Shown piece by piece: positions 1-10,843 of a DNA stretch of 64,000 nucleotides; within the stretch, counting starts at the first letter, position 1; every line of letters starts with the position of its first letter. The position numbers were made by a program, and so were the translations under genes. Where the stretch lies: assembly GCA_003550325.1 (NCBI GenBank), contig QKWP01000503.1:156169-220168 (forward strand), read 5' to 3'. Under the pieces are notes generated by a model. The model made no database searches and was not told the DNA's origin. It worked only from the letters and a program-made list of their open reading frames with translations. This DNA comes from Gigaspora rosea (taxonomy: Eukaryota > Glomeromycota > Glomeromycetes > Diversisporales > Gigasporaceae).

Positions 1-30
1 TTTTTTTTTATTTGTATTTACTTTTTAAAG

Positions 31-87
31 ATATTAATGCTTTCTGGTGTTGGACCGAAAGAAAATCTTGAAGCAAATAATATAAAA
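31..87 (+). pseudogene. GMC oxidoreductase-like exon fragment
   Basis: Nineteen codons read ILMLSGVGPKENLEANNIK. This fits the second signature of the GMC (glucose-methanol-choline) flavin oxidoreductases, where an LxLSG(I/V)G stretch is followed by GPKE.L...I. The segment is bounded by a plausible acceptor (..AAAG at 27-30) and a good donor (GTACGT at 88-93), so it looks like a single exon. No following exon carrying the usual DLPVG.NLQDH stretch is visible in the next 1 kb. The rest of the gene may lie left of the window, or this may be an isolated relic. Identity rests on one short motif only. Confidence 0.4.
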
Positions 88-1213
88 GTACGTAAACTAG
101 TCGCGCGATGTAAGGCAATGCAACTTTTTTTAAAAATAAATTTTTTAAATAAAATTATATAAATACTATGCAGTACTATATAGTATTTAAAATTTTAAAT
201 ATTTTGGCTCCGGCCCCTACAATGCTACGCATTAGCCTAGTATTTAACCTTAAATCAATAATAATTTATATGATAAGTATAGTGATCGCCAGAGGCGTGA
301 CGGTGGTGATTCGGCCTAATAGTTATTTTAAGAGCAGGGCAGTTTTATTAAGTGATTATTTATTAGAGGAATTTATATTTTTATAACCCGAAGGTCTGTC
401 TGTACATGAAAGCAAACCTACATTGTTTATATAGCCTTTTCTATCCTAAGTGATACAAGGGGCTTGGATCAATGAGATTAATTAAATGGGGGTTTTTGAG
501 AAATGACTTTATTTCTTAACCTACAACCCTGATATTTGGTTTCATGGCCATGCGAAATATGACGTTTCGCGTTTGTTTACTGAAGCCTTAATCTTTTCAC
601 GAAATTTTGGATACTTTATTTCAGAAATATCAGTTTTGTGAAAATTATTTATACAAATCTGGTAAAGTCATGTACCCACGTGATTTTTTGAAATTTTAGT
701 GTCAGAGCCTGTTTAGCATTAGGGTCGGGGATAAGGTTTAGGACCAACACATAGGTAAAATTGCCTTCCCGACATTTTTTATTAATGGCCCAAGATAGGT
801 TTAGACTGCCGTTTTTATGTTTTTGAGTTTTTTTTTGTTTTTTGGCTTGGTTTTAGACGACCCCATTTCTAACCTTAACCTAACCCTAAAATCAATTAAT
901 AAGTTTTCAGTTTTCACATGACATTAATTACTATTTAGCGTTAGGTAAAATGTGGCACTTTGGCCTACATTAACTTAATCCGGTCTTTGTATAACTTGGC
1001 CTGTTTTTTTATTGTCGTGCACATTTATTTGACGCCAAGGTTGAACCTAAAATTTAAATTTAACAAAAATTTTGATTTTAACACGTACGTATGTACGGAA
1101 TCTGCACGCATATATTGAAGGATTTCAAAAGTAAAGTCTTATTATTTTTTCTCAATGTAGTAAAAACGCTATTTAAATTCCTACTTATTTTCGAAATGCG
1201 CCATTTATTTGTT
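88..1213. other. Non-coding stretch, no gene seen
   Basis: AT-rich sequence with short random reading frames. A few CCTAA/TTAGG-like runs occur near 870-895 and 1300-1320, but they are not tandem and are not a telomere. No conserved protein segment was recognised. Confidence 0.5.
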
Positions 1214-1403
1214 GTCGGGGATAATGCTGAAAATCGGATGATGCTGAATTTTGATATGAAAATTTTTTTGGGGTGTTTTTTTTGTTTTTGTCTTGTAGGG
1301 TTAGAGTAAGGTTTAGGGGTAGATTTGATATTTAAAGAGTACCGGTATATGTGTCAAATCGAGACCTCAAATTTCAGCATCATTCGATTTCAGCATTATT
1401 TGT
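1214..1403. mobile_element. Small inverted-repeat element, ATGCTGAAATCG family, copy 1
   Basis: The left arm at 1219-1253 (GATAATGCTGAAAATCGG...) and the right arm at 1366-1398 (TTCAGCATCATTCGATTTC...) are inverted copies with two ATGCTGAA boxes each. The centre has TTAGAGTAAGGTTTAGGGG and AGATTTGATATTTAAAGA, both found again near 21455-21500 in a second copy. No clean target-site duplication was found. It resembles a MITE. Confidence 0.55.
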
Positions 1404-1439
1404 TAATTTTGAAACCCAAATGAAGATCGTTATAAATTT

Positions 1440-1800
1440 GAACTAAAATTATATATCATTTGCAAGATAAAATATATAAAATTTTTTCTATGGCAAATAT
1501 ACCAATTTTTGGATATATATAAATGTATTTAACCAATCAGAATGAGTTATATTTTAATTTTGATTGGATAAAGAAAATTTTTAAATTTTTATATTAAATG
1601 CCAAATTTTTAAAAACATAGTAGCTTTAAACACTTATAACTTTAAATTTTAAACTTTTTTAAAAAAATTCTACCCGATAAATTGGATAGAAATAATAAAA
1701 ACAATAGTAATTATTGGTTACGTTTTTAAAAAATATTAAGTTTTATTGATTTTAAAAAATTTAGGATTTTTGATGAGAAATGACTTAGAGTACCATAATA
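1440..1800. mobile_element. Diverged copy of the element at 8436-8783
   Basis: Blocks in the same order as at 8.4-8.8 kb include ATATATAAATG, AACCAATCAGAATG, TTTTTATATTAAATGCCAAA, TAGCTTTAAACA and GATGAGAAATGACTTAGAGTACCATA (shown by position 1771-1797). The right end matches the terminal repeat of the 8.4-kb copy with several substitutions. The left end is degraded. No coding capacity. Confidence 0.55.
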
Positions 1801-2169
1801 TAATCTTAGAGCTGATTATCGGCAAATTTTCTGCTGTAAATATTTATATATTATGCCATACAAACTTATAAAATTGGTTCGTGTCAGCAAAATGAAAATC
1901 ATAATTTTTGATTGCTTTAATATGCAGACCAATAAGAATCCATTGGTTTTTATCATGTTATAAATGTATGGAAGAGAGGTTATATAAGGTTAGAATTACT
2001 TTCTTTGATATAATTATATTGTTATTATATAAAAATATCAAGGATACAATTTATATCAGTACAAACACATGTAATTAAAGCTGACGTTACCGCTCGAATT
2101 TTTTTCATTATTTCATCAGGTCTTTACTACCGTCTTTTTTTTGAGCTTGGCTTCGCCTTTTTCTACTTA
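1801..2169. other. Intergenic, nothing recognised
   Basis: AT-rich spacer between two transposon remnants. No coding or structured element seen. Confidence 0.4.
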
Positions 2170-3190
2170 CAGCTGTTCTCATAAATTCTGGGACAACTGA
2201 TAAAAATTTGGCCGAAATTAATTCGGCCGAATTCGATAAGTTATTGATTAATAAAATAATTAATAAAAGCTATTTTTGTATCATAATGATCATTTTACGA
2301 TATCATAACAATGTCAACAATTTTAAATTTAGTTCGAATGTTTGTCCAACATGTTTGGTGTGCTTAGGTTTGTACGAAAATTTATAGAAAAACTGTTCAT
2401 GTCAACCAATAAACCTTAACAAGAAATGTAAAAAAGGAATCGAATATAAACTAGACTTTTATAACAAATATATTACTCGAACAGGTCTCGCTATTAAAAA
2501 AGTTAAATATGATCATGAATTTGTCGACTGGTTTGAATAGGAATTGAAGTTTTATACAATTTTTTAAACCTAATTTTTCTTCGACAAGAACGAAAAATAA
2601 TTAGAAATGAATAAATGCCTTCGTTGAACGAACATGAATCTTGTCAAAGAATAGGAATTGAAAATTTACACAATTTTTTAAAACCAATATTTCGTCGAAA
2701 AATAATTAGAAATGAACTAAGGCTTCGTTTGAATGAAAATGGATCTTGCCAAAGAATAGGAATTGAAATTTTACACAAGTTTTTAAAATGAATTTTCGCC
2801 GAAAAATAATTAAAAATGAATAAAGGCTTCGTTTGAGCGAAAATGGATTTTGCCAAAGAATAGGAATTGAAATTTTACACAATTTTTAAAAATGAATTTT
2901 CGCCGAAAAATAATTAGAAATGAGTAAGGCTTCGTTTGAGCGAAAATGGATCGTGCCAAAGAATAGGAATTAAAAGTTTACGACTTACAAGTGCGACAAG
3001 TATGCATGTCGATATTTAGTCTTATTGCTGTATTGTAATATATATTAATCACCTGATCTTATTAAATTACGTATCTGATATTATTTGTTACTGAATCTTA
3101 TTTTTCCCGAAATCAATAACTTATCGAATTCGGACGAACTAACTTCGGCCAAATTTTTATCAATTGTCCCAGAATTTATGAGAATAGCAG
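2170..3190. mobile_element. TA-flanked non-autonomous DNA transposon, about 80-bp TIRs
   Basis: The left end (CAGCTGTTCTCATAAATTCT, followed by GGGACAACTGATAAAAATTT) is mirrored at the right end (ending CAGAATTTATGAGAATAGCAG, 3170-3190). The inverted repeats extend about 80 bp with roughly 90% identity by eye and include TTCGGCCGAATTCGATAAG. TA dinucleotides sit just outside both ends (2168-2169, 3191-3192), as for Tc1/mariner/pogo elements. There is no transposase; the centre holds a tandem repeat of about 100 bp. Confidence 0.75.
2535..2975. repeat. Minisatellite, about 100-bp unit, 4-5 copies
   Basis: The unit contains AAAGAATAGGAATTGAAA, then TTTACACAA, then TTTCGCCGAAAAATAATTAG, then GGCTTCGTTTGAGCGAAAATG. 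The GAATAGGAATT box recurs at about 2537, 2651, 2754, 2857 and 2960. It lies wholly inside the TIR element at 2170-3190, so it moves or decays with it. Confidence 0.75.
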
Positions 3191-3428
3191 TAAATAAAAA
3201 AGCTTCGTTTAAAGGCCGTAGTTTTCATCTGATTCTCGTTGACAATCACTTCGAAGATATAACATTTCACTGATGCTTATTTCGTTGATGGTTTATTTAA
3301 CAGATGACTAATTTATAGAAAAAATTTTTCGCGGACAGATATTTCACCGGCAACTCATTTCACAAAATAACTCTAGTTATTGTCGTTAGAATTAGGTTTA
3401 GAATTAAAGTGACGCGAGTTGTTGGTGA

Positions 3429-4207
3429 TAGTGATGCGATCCGAAATCCGTTAATCCGGATATCTGCTTCAAAATTAGATCCTACGCGGATAACAGATAT
3501 TCGATCTAAAAAAATAATCCGCATCGGATGTGTATCCTGATTATCTGACGAATATCCGTTATCTGTTTTGATTTATAAAAATAAATAAAATTCTATGTAT
3601 AAACTTTATTGTATCACATGATTTATTATATACAAAAAAAAATCTTTGGAAAAAAAAATTTGCAAGTAACGGATAAAATTGAAGAATATTCAAAGTATAG
3701 AAATCAATTTCGAAAATTTCGAAAGGATCCTTTAGGTGGTTAGATTTACCTTCAAAGAAATTTTAGGATTACACCTAAATTATTTGAAAAATGTCGATAA
3801 ATTAATAAATATAATAAACATATATTTCGAATTTTCTTTGTAATAAATATAGTCAACTCTCTTTATAACGAAGGCAGTTCTTATAGTAAAAAATTTGCAG
3901 AAGTTTCTATTTTTATACCGAGCTCTATAATAAATATTCTTTAAAAAAAAATTCGTAGAGACGGATCATTATCAAAAGGTTCATTATATCCAGAGTTGAC
4001 AGTATATATTATGAGCTTGCTTCGTAGTAAATATATATATACGTATTACGAATTGTTTTGTAAAAATTATTATATTATTTGTCGGATAAACAGATATCCG
4101 TTAAACGGATAACGGATATAATATCCTATCTGATCTCAGATGACGGATATCTTTTTGAGGGACCAATCCGGGTCAGATAGGATTTGGATATTCGGATCGC
4201 ATCATTA
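3429..4207. mobile_element. hAT-type non-autonomous element with TSD GTTGGTGA
   Basis: Ends are TAGTGATGCGATCCGAA at the left and, inverted, TAATGATGCGATCCGAA at the right. The 8-bp target-site duplication GTTGGTGA is perfect (3421-3428 and 4208-4215). An 8-bp TSD and a TIR starting TA(G/A)TGATG are hAT features. Sub-terminal repeats of GGATATC/GATATCC and ATCCGTTATC type fill both arms. A smaller element is nested at 3850-4004. No coding capacity. Confidence 0.85.
3850..4004. mobile_element. Pogo/Tigger-like mini-element nested in the hAT element
   Basis: The left end (TAGTCAACTCTCTTTATAACG) and the right end read inverted (TACTGTCAACTCTGGATATAA) match the CAGTCAACTCT type of terminus known from pogo/Tigger elements, with TA-rich flanks. 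Length is about 155 bp with no coding capacity. It sits inside the 3429-4207 element and is therefore the younger insertion. Confidence 0.55.
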
Positions 4208-4215
4208 GTTGGTGA

Positions 4216-4639
4216 ATTGTACTGTTTATGAAATGAACTTGTCTGTAAATTAGTCGTTTGTAAAATAAACCGTCGGTGAAATAAGCTTTGATGAAATGTC
4301 TTTAAGGTGATTGTTGGTGAAATAATATGAATTATTAGATTTACTGTAGATTTATTCATAAAATGGTGATGAACGATTATCGGGAGCCACAATAATATGA
4401 GAAGCTTGTCAATGAAGTGACAAGGTGACTATTGTTGCAAGATCAGATGACTTATCGTTCTAACCTTTATGGCTTTTTATATCATCGTTCGTATGTTATC
4501 TCGTAAGATACAGGTATTTACATACAATTATTGAAATCGAATTACTATGGTTATGAGAAGTTATCTTTCTTTCATTATAGCTCGCCTTGTGGTGAAGAAT
4601 GCCTCTATAACTCAGTGGCTCATAAACTAATGGTAATGT
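4216..4639. other. GTGAAATAA-rich non-coding stretch
   Basis: Short related phrases (GGTGAA, GGTGAAATAA, GTGATTGTTGGTGAAATAA) recur irregularly and grade into the degenerate minisatellite to the right. No gene seen. Confidence 0.35.
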
Positions 4640-5285
4640 AATTTCACTTATTTTATTAGTAAACGCAGATGGGTTCTGTGACCATTGTAGGCAATGCAAA
4701 GACATCATATTTTTGTGATTAGGCGTCGTAGCTACAATAACAATGTTCAGATTTCTTGTTTGGCTTTGCAACTAAAATAGCAGTGCAAGGAATTCATGTT
4801 TGGTGATTAGGACCTATGGTGATAGCAGTACAAGAACCTCTTGTTTGTAATTGGGCCTCCACGACGATAACAGTTAATGGCCCTTCACTTGGTGATTGGG
4901 CTCCAAGACCCTGAGAGCAATGCAAGAACATAATCTTTGTAATTAGGCTTTACGATAATAGCAGTGCAAGAATCTTTGTTTCAAAAGTAGACTTCACAGC
5001 AATTCCACACTTGCAATGGTAGTGTAAGAACCTTCTGTTCGGGTATTAGACTCTACAGCGAAAGCAGGCAAGATGGTAATTAGGCTTCACAGCTACAATA
5101 GAAGCGCTAGGATCTCAGGATTGTGATTAGTTCCATGGTGATAACCGTTTGTTTGGTTATTAGGCTTTGCATTTACAGTGCAAAGGCCTCATGTATAATT
5201 AGGACCACGGCTGTATCAGTGCATGAACCTCTTGGTGATTAGCTACATGACAATAACAATCAAGAACCTATGGTAAGTCAAACAT
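4640..5285. repeat. Highly degenerate minisatellite, about 50-bp unit
   Basis: A diffuse consensus runs roughly GTGATTAGGC, then a CCACGAYAATA-like block, then GCAGTGCAAGAACC, then TCTTGTTT. The GCAGTGCAAG box (with variants) occurs near 4771, 4825, 4916, 4959, 5021, 5177 and 5216. The interleaved GTRATTAGG box occurs near 4720, 4802, 4842, 4949, 5074, 5127 and 5193. Spacing varies and no frame stays open through it. Confidence 0.6.
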
Positions 5286-6380
5286 GTTAGAATGCTATAA
5301 AGCAAATTCTCGTTGCAGCTGTAATTTCTTCTTGCAAAAATACAATGCTAGGTTAGTATATATTAGGTTATGACGTGTTTATTTAGTAGTCGCTAATTTG
5401 GACGGAGGTGTATGCCCTACACAGAACCTGTAATTGATAGCGAGCAGATTCCCCTATGTTTTCCTTCTGTGTTAATAAAATCATCTGATCGAGCAATAAT
5501 AGTAAAAAGCAAAGCATTCGAATAACGGTTTACTTTATTTATTTATTTTTATTTTGCTAATTTGGCCGGAGAGTTTATTTTTCAATCAGTAAATATAATA
5601 CTAACAAAAATTTAATCTGTTAAAACAAGTAAATCTGATAATTGCTGACAGTTAATGAAATGATGTAAATCTGATAAATTAATTTTTTGTTATGAGTCTA
5701 GATAGACTGCTTAAATACGAGTTTTGAACTTTACAAGTTGAGAGTGATCGTACTGGTCCTGCAGTTACAAGTTTGATACTTAAAAAGCTTAAAAAATTTT
5801 AAATATATAAAATTTTTTTTACCAGGTTCCCAAGTTGTGAATATAAAAAGCTATAAATAAAATTTTTTTACAAAAAATTTTTTATAAAAAAAAAAAAAAA
5901 ATTAATCCAGGTTGTCGTATCACTTTAGCGTTAGGTCTGCTGGTAATATGAGAACCAGTTTGTGTGGCCTTATATATCTGATATATAGTGCAGTTATAGA
6001 ATCCATCACAGAATTTTGGTAAAAGGTAATTACAAGATTTCTGGGATCTGTGCCTTGTAAGTAAAGGGTATTGAAACTAAAAATATTGGCTTTTAAATAA
6101 GATTTTATATCAAGTTTTCCGTTTTTTTTTCATATACCTTAGAGCTAGTTCTAACAATATATATTTAGAAAAGTCTAATTTTAGTACTTTGCAATAATTA
6201 TAACAAATATAAGACAAATAATAAAAAAATTAAACTAAGTTAGTAAAATCAATTATATAAATGCTTTTAAAACTAATAATAGCAAAAGAATAAAGATATA
6301 TATTATGATCAAAAAATTTTTTACAAAGTTATATAATTTAAAACTTGAAGAAACATTTAGAATTCAAAACGTGATATGTA
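5286..6380. other. Non-coding stretch
   Basis: AT-rich, with poly-A/T runs near 5811-5900. I found no coding segment and no clear inverted-repeat element. Confidence 0.4.
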
Positions 6381-6541
6381 GATTTTAAAAATAAAAATTA
6401 AAATTTCTAGCCATCCAATAATCCAATTCAATAAGTTTTTTTTTTTATTTTGAAGAACTCAATAAGTTCTACAAAATAATAAAAAGTTATTTGAATTGGT
6501 TTATTGAATGGCTAGAAATTTTAATTTTTATTTATAGAATC
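6381..6541. mobile_element. Foldback mini-element flanked by TA
   Basis: The arms are long for the size. The left arm (AAATTAAAATTTCTAGCCAT at 6395-6414) pairs with the right arm (ATGGCTAGAAATTTTAATTT at 6508-6527), with further pairing outward and inward (CCAATTCAATAA/TTATTTGAATTGG). TA dinucleotides flank both ends (6379-6380, 6542-6543). Most of its 161 bp can fold into one hairpin. Confidence 0.65.
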
Positions 6542-6770
6542 TATATAGCCCCATAAGAACATGGGGTTTTTGTTAAAATAAGTAGAAATAAGTATATCTT
6601 AAAAAAATTAAAAATCTATAAGTAGAGTTAATTTAAAAGCAAGGGCTAAACCAAAAATTAACTACCACAGTCAGACCTCTCTAAATGCATATTGTTGGGA
6701 CTAGCTCTGAGGTATGCATTTAAGGAGGTATGTATTTAGAGAACTCTATTTATATAAGATAAGTATGGAT

Positions 6771-7958
6771 TAGGGTTCCTACAAACCCGGATCAAATCAA
6801 ACTTTAGGTCAGATTTGGGTTTGATTTGATTTGAAATCAAACTCAAACCCAAACTATGATTAAAAAAATTATTTGAGTTTGATTTGAAGCAAACTTTTTA
6901 GTTAAATTTGAGTTTGGTTTAATTTGAGTTTGAAGTTTGCAAACTAGTTTGAGTTTGAATAACATAAATATATTTTTATATTTTAAAAAATTTTTTTACT
7001 AAGTTAACGGTACTTATCGACTAATTGAAAGTTGTAGAGCTTGCCAAGACGCATCCAATGGTGGTTAGATCACCCAAATCGGCCTAGTGGATGGCGAGAT
7101 ATCGTCGAAAAACGATTGGCCGACTATATAAAAATCCGTGACGGAGATTACATATGAAAATCACAGGCGAAATGTGGCGTGCTTCCATCTAAAACTTTTT
7201 TTCTTACTAAGCTAACGATACATGCCCACTAATTGAAAGTTGTAGAGCTCGTCGAGACGCATCTAACGGTGGTTAGATCATCCAAATCGACCCAGTGGAT
7301 GGCGAGATATCGTCGAAAAACGATTGGCCGACTATATAAAATCTCTATGTAAACAAAACATTGTTTACATAAGAGATTTTATATAGTCGGCCAATCGTTT
7401 TTCGACGATATCTCGCCATCAATTGGGCCAATTTGGATGATCTAACCACCGTTAGATGCGTCTCGATGAGATCTACAACAACTTTCAATTAGTGGGCATG
7501 TATCGTTAGCTTAGTAAGAAAAAAGTTTTAGATGGAAGCACGCCACATTTCGCCTGTGATTTTCATATGTAATCTCCGTCACGGATTTTTATATAGTCGG
7601 CCAATCGTTTTTCGACGATATCTCGCCATCCATTAGGCCGATTTGGGTGATCTAACCACCATTGGATGCGTCTTGGCAAGCTCTACAACTTTCAATTAGT
7701 CGATAAGTACCGTTAACTTAGTAAAAAAATTTTAAAATATAAAAATATATTTATGTTATTCAAACTCAAACTAGTTTGCAAACTTCAAATCAAACTCAAA
7801 TCAAACTTAGTATAGTATTTGGGTTTGGTTTGAATTTGATTATTTTTTATTTGAATTTGGGTTTGATCTCAAACTTAATAAAATTTATAGTTTGAGTTTG
7901 GTTTGATTTGGGGTTTGATCAAACTCAAATCAAACCCGGATCAAACTTTGGAACCCTA
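6771..7958. mobile_element. hAT-type giant foldback element with TSD GTATGGAT
   Basis: Termini are TAGGGTTCC and GGAACCCTA, a perfect 9-bp inverted repeat, flanked by a perfect 8-bp TSD GTATGGAT (6763-6770 and 7959-7966). The element is close to one palindrome: arms of roughly 590 bp pair around a centre near 7340-7372 (TGTAAACA...TGTTTACA). The outer arms are rich in CAAACTCAAAT/ATTTGAGTTTG. The inner arms contain two tandem copies of a roughly 170-bp unit with GATGGCGAGATATCGTCGAA and ACGATTGGCCGACTATATAA. No protein is encoded. Confidence 0.9.
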
Positions 7959-7999
7959 GTATGGATATTGTAGCAGAGTTAAGAGAATTTTGGTACAAC

Positions 8000-8840
8000 T
8001 CTGGATCTATTGGTCCAAATTGAATGATTTTGGTACTATTCGATTCATCTCTATGAGATGAATCGAATGGTACCAAAATCATTCAATTTGGATCACAGGA
8101 TTACAAGTTATTTACAATCATATGTTATACAAAATTGGATGAGCATTGTGGTTGATAAGGGTATTTTGGCATATTTGCAATATTTCATGGCTTATCGGTC
8201 CAATCTAAACAATTTTTATACCATCTGAATTGTCTCATCGAGATGATTCGAATGGCACAAAAATTGTTTGATTTCGATCACTGGGTTACAAGATATTGGT
8301 ATTAAAATAGTGTCTAAATATAATATATTAGTTTTTGATTTAAAATATTTGAACACCAATATTCATGACCCAATAATCGAAATCAAACAATTTTTGTACC
8401 ATTCGAATCGTCTTGATAAGACAATTCGAATAGTATAGTATGCCAAGTCACTTCACATCAAATGCCAAATTTGGGTATATATAAATGCTTTTTAGCCAAT
8501 CAGAATGCGCTATATACTAATTCTCATTGGATAAAAAAAATATAAAAAAAATTTTTTTAATTTTTTTATATTAAACGCCAAAATTTTGAAAGCATAATAG
8601 CTTTAAACAAACACTGTGTAACTTTATAAACTTTTTTAAATATTCTAACTGATAATTTGGATAGTACTAATGAAAAACAATAGTTTTTATCGGTTACATT
8701 TTTAAAAAATATTTAAAACTTAAGATTTTATAGATTTATCAAAATATACATGATTTTTATGAGAAGTGACTTGGCGCATCATATAAAAATTGTTTAGTTT
8801 GGACTGATGGGTTACAAGTTATAGCAGATTTGCCAAAATA
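8000..8840. repeat. Array of three hairpin units around ATTCGATTCATCT
   Basis: Each unit has a stem of the form ATTCGATTCATCTC / GAGATGAATCGAAT inside a longer imperfect palindrome, followed by a GGTTACAAG-type phrase. Centres lie near 8055, 8240 and 8415. In the first the stem CGATTCATCTC/GAGATGAATCG is perfect. In the others the sequence has drifted but pairing is mostly kept. The third unit is split by the element at 8436-8783. A fourth relative lies at 61263-61400. Confidence 0.65.
8436..8783. mobile_element. Mariner-like MITE, TIR TAGTATGCCAAGTCACTTC
   Basis: The left terminus reads TAGTATGCCAAGTCACTTC. The right terminus inverted reads TGATGCGCCAAGTCACTTC, with TA just outside both. 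The interior is AT-rich and non-coding. It interrupts the third hairpin unit (host text TTCGAATAGTATA before, TATAAAAATTGTTTAG after). A diverged copy lies at 1440-1800. Confidence 0.65.
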
Positions 8841-9126
8841 TCCATATCTGCCATAATACCCATAATTACTTTAAATCATGTAATAAAATTATCTTGAACA
8901 AGTCATATGATATACAAAATCATAACATGTAGTTCCAATTTGATTGGCCTAGAGTCACGTGATATGCATTTATGGAGGTATTTATATAGAAGGCCCAAAA
9001 AAATAGTATGCATTTGCAGAATAAAGAATATATATTTATTTATTAAGCCCATTAATGGGCCATAATTAATATGCATTTAAAGAGTTATGCATTTAGGGGG
9101 GATGCATTTATGGAGGTTTGACTGTA

Positions 9127-9969
9127 TATTAATTTATTAGTAAAAAAAAAAACTAAAAACCAACCAAAAACTTGGTTTTTATATAAATAGTTTTCTTATA
9201 ATAATAAGTATATTAAGAGCAATAGAAGTAGTTAGGTTTAAATAAAAGAAAAAAAATAATATCAGATACAGAACATAATAAAAATTATAATTAAATATAA
9301 CAAATAAATTTACTATAAACTTTAAGTTAAGAACTTTCTAATTTAACTAATTAACTTAAAATTAAATATCAATATGTATACTTTTAAATAAATGATTTTT
9401 TTGCATAAATTTATATATAAAATTGGGGAGTCAACTCATTTGATCTATAAGTAATTGACTATTAAGATAATAATTTATAAATTTTTACTATTTTAATTAA
9501 AAATAATTAATTATTAATTTAATCTTTTATCTAAATTTTGATATGGTAATTATAAAAGTATAAAAATTTACATAATATCTAGATATTTAATATAATACAG
9601 TATTTATTTTTAAAATTTTAAAGCAATAGGGCTTGATAATAACAAGTTACAGGAAAGGAATACTTTGATAGGCGCTGTACCTGATTAGAATTAAAACCAT
9701 TAGGTAAAATAAATTTTTCAAGAGGTGGTTTTTATTTTCCTGATAGCCCATTTCTCCACAGACCATTTAACTGACATCATATAGGGTTAGGATGTCGATT
9801 AAATGGCTTGTAGAAAAAAATGGCTGTCGACAAAATGGGGTGTAACCCATGTTAATTAATGTAATTTTTTTCTTTTTTTTTTGTTCTCGAAATATAATTC
9901 AGCACATGACAATTCTAGAGATGTTAACCGAATATAATATTTACTTATAAGTTGGAAGTGTATATGCAC
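9127..9969. other. AT-rich spacer
   Basis: About 850 bases with A/T runs and no recognisable gene or paired termini. Confidence 0.4.
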
Positions 9970-9977
9970 GTACGTTC

Positions 9978-10173
9978 TAGAGTGTCCAACTTACTGCCTG
10001 CACAGTATCTGCACAAATTATGTACAAATTCTGCTGATTCTGTTCAAAAAAAAAGCTGATTTATCATTATTAGCTATATACTAATAACAATAAACTTAAT
10101 TTTAATTGATTAAGCAGATTATACAGAACAAAGAGCAGTAATTTAAAAAAAAAGCAGATTTCTGGACACATTA
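9978..10173. mobile_element. hAT-type MITE, 196 bp
   Basis: The left end TAGAGTGTCCAACTTACTGC and the right end inverted TAATGTGTCCAGAAATCTGC share 9 of the first 11 bases. They are flanked by GTACGTTC (9970-9977) and GTACGTGC (10174-10181), an 8-bp TSD with one mismatch. The flanks themselves are GTAC-rich, so part of the match could be chance. Confidence 0.6.
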
Positions 10174-10181
10174 GTACGTGC

Positions 10182-10812
10182 GTACGTACAGTACATGTAT
10201 TATTCTTAAATGCACGTTTCTAAATGCCATATCCTCGCGTTACTTGAATTTCGGCCGAAATAATACATATGTGCATTATTTGTAGGAATTTGATTGTTCA
10301 TTACAGATATTTCTAATATATCGATATCCGGATGAGATTTTACCCAGGTAATCAACGAGCCCTTTATTTAGACTCGACATTCTAAACATTTCGTACCAGG
10401 TACGTGCGTACGTACGTACATATGTTCATCTCTCTCAATGATTAAGTCACTTCCACATTGACCTTCTATAGTATATATATTCATTCTATACATATTACCT
10501 AAAATAAATTTAATCAAACTAGGTTAAGAAGAATAAGTGACAAATTTCCTTTCAGATACATGTGACGAATGTTGTGATACGTAATACGTAAGAAAAATTA
10601 ATAAAACGCGCTCGTACTGTACGTACAATACTTATTCTGATAGCATCAACTATTAGATGCAAGCCGCGTTAAATTGTGTCCGTTAATAAGTTATCACAAA
10701 AGTGATTATTTTGAATCAGAATTCCTTTATTTTACTCCGAATATGAACATGAAATGTTTATACATTCAAACATTTGCGATTCTACTCTTCGAAGGATGTT
10801 GAAAAAGCATAA

Positions 10813-10843
<31 letters not shown>

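Larger units (their letters stand above)
6668..9124. mobile_element. Composite Tigger/pogo-like element carrying nested insertions
   Basis: The left end is CAGTCAGACCTCTCTAAATG. The right end inverted is CAGTCAAACCTCCATAAATG, with TA following at 9125-9126; the left flank is CA, probably a mutated TA. ATGCATTTA-type boxes repeat several times inside both ends (left 6682-6740, right 8960-9110). This suggests repeated transposase-binding sites. No transposase remains. The interior holds a hAT-type palindrome (6771-7958), an array of hairpin units (8000-8840) and a mariner-like element (8436-8783). Confidence 0.6.

Noticed and set aside
870..895. Telomere-like CCTAACCCTAAA text
   Set aside because: Only two irregular units; not tandem TTAGGG, and not at a sequence end.
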